Source: Corallibacter vietnamensis
Lineage (GTDB): Bacteria; Bacteroidota; Bacteroidia; Flavobacteriales; Flavobacteriaceae
NCBI RefSeq assembly: GCF_039537875.1
Contig: NZ_BAABBI010000006.1
Location: forward strand, 1 to 64,000
Direction: 5' to 3'
DNA length: 64,000 nucleotides
The notes beneath the pieces are model-generated. The model was not told the origin of the DNA, ran no database searches, and saw only the letters and a list, made by a program, of their open reading frames with translations. The stretch's first letter is position 1. The number at the start of each line of letters is the position of its first letter. Shown piece after piece: positions 34,331 to 43,770 of this stretch. A program made the position numbers and the translations under genes.

Positions 34331-35983
34331 ATGCTTACATCACTTTCCATTAAAAATTATGCTTTAATAGACCATTTCCAGGTTCAGTTTAATCAAGGTT
34401 TAACTATTATAACAGGAGAAACAGGAGCTGGTAAATCTATATTACTAGGAGGTTTGTCTCTTATTTTGGGAAAACGAGCAGATTTAAACAGCTTAAAAAA
34501 TCCAGAAAAAAAATGTGTTATAGAAGCCGTTTTTGATGTTACAAATTATGATTTAAAACAGTTATTCAAAACTGAAGATTTAGATTATGAACCACAAACA
34601 ATCATAAGACGAGAAATTTTACCATCAGGAAAATCTAGAGCCTTTGTTAATGATTCTCCGGTAAATTTAAATAGCTTACAAGCATTGAGTTCGCACTTAA
34701 TTGATATTCATTCACAACATGAAACCTTACAATTAGTAAATGACGACTTTCAGTTTCAGGTTATAGATGCATTAGCAAAAAACGCATCATTTTTAACATC
34801 TTATAAGCAGGAATTAACCCAATATAAATCTGTTCAAAAAGCGTTAACTGACTTACAGCAGTTTAAAGCTGAAGCAATAAAAGAGTACGACTATAATACA
34901 TTTTTACTTAACGAACTAGAAGAAGCAAATCTTGTTGAAGGCGAATTACAAGAGTTAGAAGAAGAGTATGAGGCACTTCAAAACGTTGAAGAAATTGAAG
35001 AAAAACTAGCTCTAGCCAATCAATTACTTAATGATGAGCAAGTAGGAGCGTTAGCTATTCTTGCAGAACTAAAACAAGCAACTCAAAAGCTATCTACGTT
35101 ATCTGTGAAATATGAGACGTTATTTCAACGTGTAAGTAGCAGTTTAATAGAGCTAGATGATGTATTTGCAGATATTGAAACCTATCAAGAAACATTAGAT
35201 TCTGACCCCAGTAGATTGCAGTATGTAAATGATAAGCTAGCGGTAATAAATGCGTTGTTTAAAAAACATTTTGTTGAGTCTATTTCTGAATTGTTGGTTA
35301 TTAAGAACAATCTATCAGAAAAAGTATCAGAAACTGAAAATATAGAGGGTAGTATTGTTGATAAAGAAAAAGAACTTCAAGTAATAGAAGATAAACTCAA
35401 TAAACTATCTAAAACCATTCATGATAATAGAAATAAAGCCATTCCAGAGTTAAAAAAGCAGTTAGAAAGTATCTTGAGTCTTTTAGGAATGCCAAATGCA
35501 CAGTTTGACATTCGTGTCACTTATGAAGAAGCATTTTTAGGTAATGGTAAAGATGTGTTGTCCTTTTTATTTTCTGCAAATAAAGGAGGCCATTTTAATG
35601 AGTTGAAAAAAGCAGCTTCTGGTGGCGAGCTTTCTAGAATTATGCTAGCAATAAAATCTATTTTATCAAAATATATGCAATTACCAACCATTATGTTTGA
35701 TGAAATAGACTCTGGAGTTTCAGGAGAAGTCTCAAATAAAATGGGGCAAATCATGCTTCAAATGAGTCAAACAATGCAAGTTTTTGCAATTACGCATTTA
35801 CCACAAATAGCCGCAAAAGGGCATACGCATTTTAAGGTTTATAAAGAAGATGTAAATAATATAACAACAACAAACCTTACACAATTAAATCACGACGAAC
35901 GTATTATTGAAATAGCACAGATGTTAGGAGGTATAGAAATATCAAATTCTGCAATTGCACATGCTAAACAATTATTGAATTAA
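34331..35983 (+). CDS. recN: DNA repair protein RecN
   Basis: RecN is an SMC-like ATPase recruited to double-strand breaks. The 550-residue protein has Walker A GETGAGKS (29-36), a long coiled-coil middle (about 160-380), the ABC signature ASGGELSRIMLAIK and Walker B MFDEIDSGVSG near 455-465, followed by a conserved ITHLPQIAAKG His-switch. All motifs are intact. It follows the DUF4835 gene by 54 bp, and the fabI promoter starts 4 bp after its stop. Confidence 0.96.
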   Translation: MLTSLSIKNYALIDHFQVQFNQGLTIITGETGAGKSILLGGLSLILGKRADLNSLKNPEKKCVIEAVFDVTNYDLKQLFKTEDLDYEPQTIIRREILPSGKSRAFVNDSPVNLNSLQALSSHLIDIHSQHETLQLVNDDFQFQVIDALAKNASFLTSYKQELTQYKSVQKALTDLQQFKAEAIKEYDYNTFLLNELEEANLVEGELQELEEEYEALQNVEEIEEKLALANQLLNDEQVGALAILAELKQATQKLSTLSVKYETLFQRVSSSLIELDDVFADIETYQETLDSDPSRLQYVNDKLAVINALFKKHFVESISELLVIKNNLSEKVSETENIEGSIVDKEKELQVIEDKLNKLSKTIHDNRNKAIPELKKQLESILSLLGMPNAQFDIRVTYEEAFLGNGKDVLSFLFSANKGGHFNELKKAASGGELSRIMLAIKSILSKYMQLPTIMFDEIDSGVSGEVSNKMGQIMLQMSQTMQVFAITHLPQIAAKGHTHFKVYKEDVNNITTTNLTQLNHDERIIEIAQMLGGIEISNSAIAHAKQLLN

Positions 35984-35986
35984 TAG

Positions 35987-35994
35987 TATCTTTG
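35987..35994 (+). promoter_or_regulatory. -7 promoter motif of fabI
   Basis: TATCTTTG, a perfect TAnnTTTG match, right behind the recN stop and 31 bases before the fabI ATG. The TTG elements nearby are not at the ideal spacing. Confidence 0.6.
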
Positions 35995-36025
35995 AAAAAG
36001 TAAACAACGAATCAACAACAAGATT

Positions 36026-36838
36026 ATGTCATATAATTTATTAAAAGGAAAAAAAGGAATCATATTTGGAGCATTAGACGAAAACTCTATTGCTTGGAAA
36101 ACAGCAGAACGTGTTCATGAAGAAGGTGGAGAATTTGTTTTAACAAATGCACCTGTTGCTTTAAGAATGGGACAAATAAATGCTCTTGCTGAAAAAACAG
36201 GATCTCAAATTATTCCAGCCGATGCAACATCTATGAGCGATTTAGAAAACCTTGTAGAAAAATCAATGGAGATTTTAGGAGGTAAAATAGATTTTGTTTT
36301 ACACTCAATAGGTATGTCTATAAACGTAAGAAAAGGAAATGCCTATACAGATCAAAATTATGATTGGACTCAAAAAGGAACAGATATTTCTGCAATGTCA
36401 TTTCACAAAGTGATGCAAACATTATACAAAAAAGACGCTATGAGCGAGTGGGGAAGTATTGTTGCATTAACATATATGGCAGCACAACGTGTCTTTCCTG
36501 ATTATAATGATATGGCTGATAATAAAGCGTATTTAGAAAGTATTGCTCGTAGTTTTGGGTATTTCTTCGGAAAAGATAAAAAAGTACGTGTAAATACAAT
36601 ATCTCAATCACCAACACCTACTACTGCTGGTAGCGGTGTAAAAGGTTTTGATGGCTTTATAAACTATGCAGATAAAATGTCACCATTAGGTAACGCAACT
36701 GCTTTAGATTGTGCAAACTATACAGTGTCAATGTTTAGCGACTTAACTAAAAAAGTAACATTACAAAATTTATTTCACGATGGTGGATTTAGCAATGTAG
36801 GAGTTAGCAATGAAGTTATGGAGGCTTTTTCAAAATAA
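36026..36838 (+). CDS. fabI: Enoyl-ACP reductase (FabI type)
   Basis: FabI reduces trans-2-enoyl-ACP in the last step of each fatty acid elongation cycle. The 270-residue SDR protein has the modified glycine motif GALDENSIAWK, VLHSIG (92-97), and the Y-x6-K catalytic pair Tyr160 and Lys167 in FPDYNDMADNKAYL, which marks the FabI rather than the Y-x3-K SDR type. ARSFGYFFGKDKKVRVNTIS follows. It is monocistronic, with its own promoter and a strong terminator at 36861-36895. Confidence 0.93.
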   Translation: MSYNLLKGKKGIIFGALDENSIAWKTAERVHEEGGEFVLTNAPVALRMGQINALAEKTGSQIIPADATSMSDLENLVEKSMEILGGKIDFVLHSIGMSINVRKGNAYTDQNYDWTQKGTDISAMSFHKVMQTLYKKDAMSEWGSIVALTYMAAQRVFPDYNDMADNKAYLESIARSFGYFFGKDKKVRVNTISQSPTPTTAGSGVKGFDGFINYADKMSPLGNATALDCANYTVSMFSDLTKKVTLQNLFHDGGFSNVGVSNEVMEAFSK

Positions 36839-36860
36839 AAGACTTATTTATTTAAATATT

Positions 36861-36895
36861 AAAAAGAGAAGTTTGTTTTGCAAACTTCTCTTTTT
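36861..36895 (+). terminator. Strong rho-independent terminator of fabI
   Basis: A perfect 15-bp inverted repeat (AAAAAGAGAAGTTTG / CAAACTTCTCTTTTT) around a 5-base loop, followed by more T residues. It lies 22 bp after the fabI stop. Confidence 0.9.
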
Positions 36896-36992
36896 TTTGT
36901 TATAAAATTAGTAATTCACTAAAATTTTAAGACGGTTGTAAAAAATAATAATTTCTCTTTATATTTAGCAATAACAATAATTTAGTATAGGT

Positions 36993-38726
36993 ATGTTGCA
37001 TTTTAAATTAAGAATTGTTTTAGCTTTTTTATTTTTTTTAGGAACCCATTTACAAGCGCAGACAAATTTTGTTGATATAGCTCAAACTTCTGGAGTTTTT
37101 ATTAATCCTGGTAGTTTAGAATATGGTAGTGGAATTTCATTCTGTGATTTTAATAATGATGGATGGGATGATATTACTTTAGGGACAGGTTCCGGAAGAC
37201 AGATTGAGTTTTTCAGTAATGATCAAGATGGTACATTTACACGTGAGTTTTTCCTTACGGCAGACCCTAGTGCACAAGACAGACAAGTCATCTGGGTAGA
37301 TTATGATAATGATGGCGATAAGGATTTGTATATAGCAAGTGACGCAAACGGAAGCCACTTATATAATAACGATGGTTCCTTAAATTTTACTGATGTTACT
37401 GCAGCCGCAGGGTTACCTGTTAGTAATATTTATAACTGGGGAGCCTCATGGGGCGATATAAATAATGATGGGTTATTAGATGTTTTTATTAGTAATAGAG
37501 ATGATAGTTTACAACAACCCAATTTGTTATATCAAAACAATGGAGACGGAACATTTACAGATATAAGCACGCAAGCAGGAATACATAATACAAGCCATTT
37601 ATCATTTTGTTCAGCCTTTTTTGATTATAACAATGATGGCTGGCAAGATATTTATGTAGCTAATGATAAAATTTTTAACGAAAACTTTCTTTATCATAAT
37701 AACGGAGACGGAACATTTACTAATGTAGCGGCCACAGCAAATGTAAATATAGCCATAGATGCTATGTCTACCACAATAGGAGATTTTAATAATGATGGTT
37801 GGTTTGATATCTATGTATCAAATACCCCAATAAACGGTAATGTATTTCTAAAAAATAACGGCGATGGCACTTTTTCTGATGTTACAAATAGTACAAATAC
37901 AGAATTTAATGGTTTTTCTTGGGGCGCAGTTTTTTTAGATGCTGATAATGATATGAATCTAGATTTATATGTAAGTAGTTCAATGGATGGTTCTGTTCCT
38001 AGTTTAGCTTCTGCTGCATTTTATCATAATAACGGAAATGAAACTTTTACCATACCAGAAGAGGGTTTTCAGAATGATACAAGAATAAGTCATTCTAATG
38101 CTATAGGCGATATAGATAATGATGGCTATCCAGAAATAATAGTTAATAATACAAATAATGCTAATATGTTCCTCTGGAAAAACCAAGGAGATTTAAGCAA
38201 TAATTGGTTGAAGGTTAGATTGTCAGGTGTTCAAAGTAATAAAGATGGAATAGGTTCTGTTATTGAAATATCAGTTGATGGAAATAAGCAATACCGATAT
38301 ACGCTTTGTGGAGAAGGCTACATTTCTCAAAACTCCAGTGCAGAATTTTTTGGAGTAGGTAGCTATAATGTTATTGATTATGTTAAGATAACTTGGTTAA
38401 GTGGTATTGTAGATTATATAGAAAATGTAAACGTAAACCAAGAACTGTTAGTTGTAGAAGGTTCTAATCAATTATCTGTAAAGGAGAAACAACTTAAAAT
38501 GTCATTAAACGTTTACCCTAACCCAGTAAACGGTGCTCTAAACATTATAACACAAAAGAAAATGACAGATGTGTCAGTTTATAACATGCTAGGTCAAGTA
38601 GTTGTTAATGTACAACCAAACGCAGTAACAGGTAATATAGATATGACGTCATTGCAATCTGGAGCATATTTTGTAAAAGTTACCATAGGAGATGTAACAG
38701 AAACAGTTAGAATAATTAAAAATTGA
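36993..38726 (+). CDS. Secreted FG-GAP/CRTAC1-type protein with T9SS sorting domain
   Basis: The 577-residue protein has a signal peptide (about 1-23, ending LQAQ) and then at least six FG-GAP/VCBS blades with repeated D-x-N-x-D-G-W-x-D calcium-loop motifs (DFNNDGWDD, DYDNDGDKD, DINNDGLLD, DYNNDGWQD). An ASPIC/UnbV-like module (about 395-470) and a C-terminal T9SS type A domain (MSLNVYPNPVNGALN to ETVRIIKN) follow. It is predicted to be a surface or secreted adhesin-like or binding protein; its ligand is unknown. A terminator follows at 38747-38772. Confidence 0.92.
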   Translation: MLHFKLRIVLAFLFFLGTHLQAQTNFVDIAQTSGVFINPGSLEYGSGISFCDFNNDGWDDITLGTGSGRQIEFFSNDQDGTFTREFFLTADPSAQDRQVIWVDYDNDGDKDLYIASDANGSHLYNNDGSLNFTDVTAAAGLPVSNIYNWGASWGDINNDGLLDVFISNRDDSLQQPNLLYQNNGDGTFTDISTQAGIHNTSHLSFCSAFFDYNNDGWQDIYVANDKIFNENFLYHNNGDGTFTNVAATANVNIAIDAMSTTIGDFNNDGWFDIYVSNTPINGNVFLKNNGDGTFSDVTNSTNTEFNGFSWGAVFLDADNDMNLDLYVSSSMDGSVPSLASAAFYHNNGNETFTIPEEGFQNDTRISHSNAIGDIDNDGYPEIIVNNTNNANMFLWKNQGDLSNNWLKVRLSGVQSNKDGIGSVIEISVDGNKQYRYTLCGEGYISQNSSAEFFGVGSYNVIDYVKITWLSGIVDYIENVNVNQELLVVEGSNQLSVKEKQLKMSLNVYPNPVNGALNIITQKKMTDVSVYNMLGQVVVNVQPNAVTGNIDMTSLQSGAYFVKVTIGDVTETVRIIKN

Positions 38727-38746
38727 TTTAATAAAAAATTATATTT

Positions 38747-38772
38747 AAAAGCCACGCTTTAGAGTGGCTTTT
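38747..38772 (+). terminator. Rho-independent terminator of the FG-GAP gene
   Basis: AAAAGCCAC (38747-38755) pairs with GTGGCTTTT (38764-38772) around an 8-base loop and is followed by T residues. The next promoter begins only 14 bp later. Confidence 0.85.
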
Positions 38773-38786
38773 TTTGGGGGTTTAGT

Positions 38787-38794
38787 TACATTTG
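38787..38794 (+). promoter_or_regulatory. -7 promoter motif of the glycosyltransferase gene
   Basis: TACATTTG, matching TAnnTTTG, ends 4 bases before the ATG. The start site would fall on the start codon itself, implying a leaderless mRNA. No suitable TTG lies upstream. Confidence 0.45.
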
Positions 38795-38798
38795 TTGT

Positions 38799-39800
38799 AT
38801 GCAACTAGCGTTTACATTTATAATACCAGTTTACAATCGCCCTAATGAAATAGAGGAGCTACTACAAAGTTTTGTAGCACTACAAACGGATGTCATATTT
38901 GATATAGTTATTATTGAGGATGGCTCATCAGTAACGTCAAAAGAAGTTGTAGAAAAGTATCGGGAACTATTAAAAATAGACTATTACTTTAAGCCTAATT
39001 CAGGCCCTGGCGATTCTAGAAACTATGGTATGGAAAGAGCTAAAGGTAATTATTTTATAATTTTAGATTCTGATTGTTTACTACCTCCAACTTATTTGAC
39101 TGAAGTTCAAAAAAGTTTAAAAGAATCATATGTAGATTGTTTTGGAGGTCCTGATGCCGCTCATAAATCTTTTTCAAGCTTACAAAAAGCCATTAACTTC
39201 TCTATGACCTCAATATTAACAACTGGAGGAATAAGAGGAGGAAAAAAACATGTAAATACATTTCAACCTAGAAGCTTTAATATGGGGTTATCTAAAGAAG
39301 CCTTTTTAAAAACTCAAGGTTTTGGCAAAATTCATCCAGGAGAAGATCCTGATTTATCAATAAGATTAACTAAACTAGGGTATAAAACAAAACTGATTCC
39401 AACAGCCTTTGTGTATCATAAACGAAGAATATCTTGGAATAAGTTTTTTATACAAGTAAAAAAGTTTGGTTTAGTAAGACCTATACTTAATAAGTGGCAT
39501 CCAGAAACAGCAAAAGTAACGTATTGGTTTCCTTCTGTATTTTGCGTTGGTTTTTTAGTTGCTATTGGTGCTACGTTCATTGGTTTTCCATGGCTTATTT
39601 ATTTATATGTGATTTATTTTATGCTAGCTTTTGCTTTAGCTATAATATCAACAAAAAGTGTCTCTATTGCAATAATGGCTATATTAGCTATTGTAATCCA
39701 GTTTGCAGGATATGGATACGGCTTTTTAAAATCTATATTTTATATCCATTTACTAGGAAAAAAACCTGAAAAACAATTTCCTAATTTGTTTTTTTTATAG
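38799..39800 (+). CDS. Family 2 glycosyltransferase with C-terminal membrane helices
   Basis: The 333-residue protein has a GT-A domain: FIIPVYNRPNEIEELL at the start, FDIVIIEDGSS, GPGDSRNYGMERAKG, the metal/nucleotide site ILDSDCLLPP (about 88-97) and GEDPDLSIRL near 187. Two or three membrane helices lie at about 240-320. It transfers a sugar to an envelope or lipid acceptor on the cytoplasmic side of the membrane; the donor is not predictable. The YbbR gene starts 3 bp after its stop, forming an operon with coaE. Confidence 0.9.
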   Translation: MQLAFTFIIPVYNRPNEIEELLQSFVALQTDVIFDIVIIEDGSSVTSKEVVEKYRELLKIDYYFKPNSGPGDSRNYGMERAKGNYFIILDSDCLLPPTYLTEVQKSLKESYVDCFGGPDAAHKSFSSLQKAINFSMTSILTTGGIRGGKKHVNTFQPRSFNMGLSKEAFLKTQGFGKIHPGEDPDLSIRLTKLGYKTKLIPTAFVYHKRRISWNKFFIQVKKFGLVRPILNKWHPETAKVTYWFPSVFCVGFLVAIGATFIGFPWLIYLYVIYFMLAFALAIISTKSVSIAIMAILAIVIQFAGYGYGFLKSIFYIHLLGKKPEKQFPNLFFL

Positions 39801-39803
39801 TGC

Positions 39804-40769
39804 ATGCATAAAACTTTAAAATCTAAAATATTAAAATCTATAAAGGATAAGAGAATTAATATTTTCTTTTTATTCCTTGTGCTGTCTTTTTTTATTTTAG
39901 TAATAACGAAATTATCAGCAACTTATACCAATACTATTATGTTTCTGCTAAAAACAGAACACGTGCCAAGCGAAGAAGTGATAGTAAGTGATAAAAGTCA
40001 TAAACTTAACATAACACTTAAGTCTCAAGGATTTAATTTGATAAAGTACTATTTTAAAACGCCTGAACTAGCTATAGATTTCTCTAAAAATATTAACAAG
40101 ACTGATAGTTTATATATTTGGAATAAAAGTTCTGGTTACACAAATCTTGCCTCCCAATTTGATAAAAATGAAGAGATAATAAATGTAACTCCTGATACTT
40201 TAAGATTTAGATATGATGTAAATGCAGTAAAAAAAGTACCTGTAAAACTACATACAGATATAAGGTTTAATCAAGGCTATGATTTACTAGATGGCTTTTC
40301 TGTAAAACCAGACTCTATAACAATAATTGGACCTCATGTAATAGTTGATAAAATAAATTACATCAATACAGATACACTTAAGCTGAAAAAAGTAAAATCA
40401 AATATTAACTCAATTTTAAACCTTAAACTTCCAAATACTCTTAATGAACTAAAATTTTCTGATAAACAAGTAAGTCTGAAAGCATCTGTAAGTAAATTTA
40501 CTGAAGGTATAATGAAGGTTCCTGTTATAATAACAAATGTGCCAGATAGTATAAGTGTAAAGTATTTTCCTAAAAAAATAGCATTGACATATTATACAAG
40601 TTTAAGTAACTTTAATAATATTAAAATAGAAGACTTTGAAGTTGTTTGTGATTTTTCTAAACTAGTAAAAGGTCAATCATACTTACATCCAGAAGTTACA
40701 AAAATCCCAAAATCTGTAAAAAACGTAAAAATTAATCAACAGCAAATAGAGTTTATTATAACAGAATGA
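39804..40769 (+). CDS. YbbR-domain protein (CdaR-like)
   Basis: The 321-residue protein has an N-terminal membrane anchor (about 20-37) and a long extracytoplasmic region with two or three YbbR beta modules (PVKLHTDIRFNQGYDL, SVKPDSITIIGPHVIVDKI, MKVPVIITNVPDSISVKY). In Firmicutes such proteins regulate the diadenylate cyclase CdaA. No cdaA gene is visible here, so that role is not implied. It lies between the glycosyltransferase gene and coaE, overlapping coaE by 4 bp. Confidence 0.85.
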   Translation: MHKTLKSKILKSIKDKRINIFFLFLVLSFFILVITKLSATYTNTIMFLLKTEHVPSEEVIVSDKSHKLNITLKSQGFNLIKYYFKTPELAIDFSKNINKTDSLYIWNKSSGYTNLASQFDKNEEIINVTPDTLRFRYDVNAVKKVPVKLHTDIRFNQGYDLLDGFSVKPDSITIIGPHVIVDKINYINTDTLKLKKVKSNINSILNLKLPNTLNELKFSDKQVSLKASVSKFTEGIMKVPVIITNVPDSISVKYFPKKIALTYYTSLSNFNNIKIEDFEVVCDFSKLVKGQSYLHPEVTKIPKSVKNVKINQQQIEFIITE

Positions 40770-41353
40770 CTATAGTAGGATTAACAGGCGGAATAGGTAG
40801 TGGTAAAACTACAGTAGCAAAACAGTTTGAAAGCTATGGAGTACCTGTTTATATAGCAGATGATGAAGCAAAAAAACTGATGCACACATCAAAGGTTATA
40901 AAACGTAATCTAATAAAACTTTTTGGAGAAGAAGCCTATATAAATAACACGCTAAACAGACCCTTTTTAGCCAATGCCATTTTTAATGATAAATCACTTT
41001 TAGAAAAAATGAACGCAATTGTTCATCCAAGAGTAGCAAAGCATTTCGATAAGTGGGTTGCAAAACAAAAAGCACCTTATGTTTTAAAAGAAGTTGCTAT
41101 TTTGTTTGAGAACGGAAGTGACGCAAGTTGTGATTTTATTATTACAGTAACAGCTCCAGTCGATGTAAGAATATCTCGAGTTTTAAAAAGAGATAATACT
41201 ACACAAAAAAAGATTAAAGCCATAATGAATAATCAGCTAGATGACGCTGAAAAAATTAAGAAGTCTGATTTTGTGATTGTTAACGAAGAACTAGAAACTA
41301 CAAAAGAACAATCACTTAAAATTCACCACCAAATTTTAAAAGAAATACAATAA
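40766..41353 (+). CDS. coaE: Dephospho-CoA kinase
   Basis: CoaE phosphorylates dephospho-CoA at the ribose 3'-OH, the last step of CoA synthesis. The 195-residue protein has the P-loop GGIGSGKTT (8-16), the substrate motif YIADDEAKKLMH, the lid-region NAIVHPRVAKHF and the C-terminal SDFVIVNE. It overlaps the YbbR gene by 4 bp. Confidence 0.96.
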   Translation: MTIVGLTGGIGSGKTTVAKQFESYGVPVYIADDEAKKLMHTSKVIKRNLIKLFGEEAYINNTLNRPFLANAIFNDKSLLEKMNAIVHPRVAKHFDKWVAKQKAPYVLKEVAILFENGSDASCDFIITVTAPVDVRISRVLKRDNTTQKKIKAIMNNQLDDAEKIKKSDFVIVNEELETTKEQSLKIHHQILKEIQ

Positions 41354-41418
41354 ATCTTAAATTTTAACATTTTTGTTAATGTAAGGTTAAATGCTAAGGG
41401 AACTAAATGTTAAAATGG

Positions 41419-41426
41419 TAATTTTG
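41419..41426 (+). promoter_or_regulatory. -7 promoter motif of the two-component operon
   Basis: TAATTTTG, matching TAnnTTTG, ends 4 bases before the kinase ATG, implying a leaderless transcript for the kinase-regulator operon. No TTG lies at -33. Confidence 0.45.
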
Positions 41427-41430
41427 AGCG

Positions 41431-43002
41431 ATGAGCAAAAAGCTATTCATCATATTAGTATTGTTAATGAGTTTGTCTCTTGTTGGGATAATATTTGTAC
41501 AAGCATATTACATTAACAACTCAATAAAAAATGAACAAGAACAATTCACTTTTAATGTAAAAAAAGCACTGACTTTTACATCAAAAGAAATTGAAGATAA
41601 AGAGTTTGAAGACTACGTATACCTTGTGCAAGATTTATTTGCAAAAGGCGTAGAACCTGACACAACAGCATTTAGAGAATTATATTACAAGCAAGAAAGC
41701 AATAACTCTCATGAAATGCTGATATATAAAAACAGTATTCTAGAAGAAAACTATAAACTTTCTTCATCGATCTTTGACATAGGTTTAGATAGTATCAATA
41801 TTAAAAAAGTATTGAGCGAAAGTAATACAAAGGTTTTAAGAGGCTCTGCAGTTGAAAAAAACTCAAATAAAAGTTTGAGCGCTATGCTTGTAGAAATGGG
41901 AAACATCTCTAAAGGAGAAAAAGTTTTCTACGAAGATTTTTATAAAAGTATAGCTTTTAGAACACCTTTGCATAAACGTGTAACGGTAAAAGAAATAAAG
42001 AGACTTTTATCTAAAAAACTAAAAGAGGATGAGATAGAAGGAGACTACCAATTTGCAATATATAGCAATGGTTTAGCAACCAAAGTACAAAGTGAAAACT
42101 TTGAACTTCAAAAATCATCAACCTTTAGTGTGCCAATATTTCAAAATGAAAATGATAGCAATAATTATAGGCTGTTATTAAATTTTCCAACAAGAAATAT
42201 GTTTTTACAGTCATCAATAATCAAGATGACGTTATTATCAATCATTTTTACATCTATCATTATAATTGCTTATACAAGTGCTTTGATGCAGTTACTTAAA
42301 CAGCGAAAAATATCTGAAATAAAAACAGATTTCATAAACAACATGACGCATGAGTTTAAAACACCAATAGCTACTATAAACTTGGCTTTAGACGCTATAA
42401 GAAATCCAAAAATTATAGAAGATAAAGAAAAAGTAATGCGTTATCTTAAAATGATAAAAGACGAAAATAAGCGTATGCATGCGCAAGTAGAAAATGTATT
42501 ACGAATATCTAAACTAGAAAAAAACGAACTGAATATAAGTAAAGAGCGTGTTGAATTGCACGACTTATTAGAGGATGCTATAACTCACGTTGAGTTAATA
42601 GTTGAAGATAGGGCAGGATTTGTTAAAACACATTTAAATGCTGAAAAGCACACGGTTTTAGCAAACGAAACACACTTTACAAACGTATTAGTAAACATTC
42701 TGGACAATGCCATAAAATATTCTCCAGAAGCACCAAAAATTGATGTTTACACAGAAAATGTAGGCAACAATGTAATAATAAAAATTAAAGACCAAGGCAG
42801 CGGTATGAGTAAAGCTGCACAAAAGCGTGTGTTTGAAAAATTTTATAGAGAGCACACCGGAAACATACATAATGTAAAAGGACATGGACTAGGTTTGGCC
42901 TACGTAAAACGTATTGTAGAAGACCACCAAGGACATATCTCTGTAGAAAGTGAAAAAGACAAAGGAAGTACCTTTATTATAAAACTTCCATTAATATCGT
43001 AA
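41431..43002 (+). CDS. Sensor histidine kinase, RprX-like
   Basis: The 523-residue membrane kinase has TM1 at about 5-27, a periplasmic sensor region (28-260), TM2 at about 263-284, a HisKA domain with phospho-accepting His307 in NNMTHEFKTP, and a HATPase domain with an N box (NVLVNILDNAIKYSPEAP) and G boxes (DQGSGM, GHGLGLAYVK). No HAMP or PAS domain is evident. The stimulus is unknown. The response regulator gene follows 4 bp later. The layout resembles the RprX/RprY pair of Bacteroides. Confidence 0.93.
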   Translation: MSKKLFIILVLLMSLSLVGIIFVQAYYINNSIKNEQEQFTFNVKKALTFTSKEIEDKEFEDYVYLVQDLFAKGVEPDTTAFRELYYKQESNNSHEMLIYKNSILEENYKLSSSIFDIGLDSINIKKVLSESNTKVLRGSAVEKNSNKSLSAMLVEMGNISKGEKVFYEDFYKSIAFRTPLHKRVTVKEIKRLLSKKLKEDEIEGDYQFAIYSNGLATKVQSENFELQKSSTFSVPIFQNENDSNNYRLLLNFPTRNMFLQSSIIKMTLLSIIFTSIIIIAYTSALMQLLKQRKISEIKTDFINNMTHEFKTPIATINLALDAIRNPKIIEDKEKVMRYLKMIKDENKRMHAQVENVLRISKLEKNELNISKERVELHDLLEDAITHVELIVEDRAGFVKTHLNAEKHTVLANETHFTNVLVNILDNAIKYSPEAPKIDVYTENVGNNVIIKIKDQGSGMSKAAQKRVFEKFYREHTGNIHNVKGHGLGLAYVKRIVEDHQGHISVESEKDKGSTFIIKLPLIS

Positions 43003-43006
43003 AGCT

Positions 43007-43720
43007 ATGACTGAACAACAAAAGAAAATTTTATTAGTAGAAGACGACCCGAATTTTGGTACCATTTTAAAAGATTATCTTGTAATGAATGATTACGAAG
43101 TAACACATGCAAAAAATGGTATGGAAGGTTTTGAGAAATTCAAAAAAGACGATTTCGATTTGTGTATTTTAGATGTGATGATGCCCTATAAAGACGGATT
43201 TACATTAGCTAAAGAAATTAGAGAAAAAAACACCGATGTGCCTATTATTTTCTTAACAGCCAAAGCCATGAAAGAAGATGTGCTTAAAGGCTACAAAGTA
43301 GGAGCAGACGACTATTTAAACAAGCCTTTTGATAGTGAAGTTCTACTAATGAAAATCAAAGCTATTATGCAGCGTAAAGCTACAGAAACAGTAGCAGATA
43401 GTAAGCAGTTTCAATTTAAAATAGGAAATTTTGACTTAAATTCAAAACTACGCTTTTTAAGCTACAAAGGTGGTGAGCAAATAAAATTATCTCCAAAAGA
43501 AAACGAATTATTGAGATTGTTAGCTCTGCACGAAAATGACTTAATGCCTAGAGAGCTTGCTTTAACAAAAATATGGAGAGATGATAATTATTTCACTTCT
43601 AGAAGTATGGATGTTTACATTGCAAAATTACGTAAGTACTTAAAGCAAGATGATAAAGTAGAAATACTTAACATTCATGGAGAAGGATTTAGACTAGTTG
43701 TAAATTCTGAAGAAGCTTAA
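43007..43720 (+). CDS. OmpR/PhoB-family response regulator, RprY-like
   Basis: The 237-residue protein has a receiver domain (about 7-120) with Asp13/Asp14 and phospho-site Asp56 in CILDVMMPYKDG, Thr84 in FLTAKA and Lys106 in NKPFDS, then a winged-helix DNA-binding domain (about 140-235) with SPKENELLRLL and SRSMDVYIAKLRKYL. It is the partner of the kinase directly upstream. A terminator follows at 43746-43768. Confidence 0.95.
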   Translation: MTEQQKKILLVEDDPNFGTILKDYLVMNDYEVTHAKNGMEGFEKFKKDDFDLCILDVMMPYKDGFTLAKEIREKNTDVPIIFLTAKAMKEDVLKGYKVGADDYLNKPFDSEVLLMKIKAIMQRKATETVADSKQFQFKIGNFDLNSKLRFLSYKGGEQIKLSPKENELLRLLALHENDLMPRELALTKIWRDDNYFTSRSMDVYIAKLRKYLKQDDKVEILNIHGEGFRLVVNSEEA

Positions 43721-43745
43721 AAGCAAATAAAACAGATAAATAAAG

Positions 43746-43768
43746 AAGTCAGCAGAATATGCTGGCTT
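43746..43768 (+). terminator. Rho-independent terminator of the two-component operon
   Basis: AAGTCAGCA (43746-43754) pairs with TGCTGGCTT (43760-43768), with one G-T and a 5-base loop, followed by TTTTATTTTATT. It also lies at the 3' side of the convergent miaA and may act on both. Confidence 0.8.
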
Positions 43769-43770
43769 TT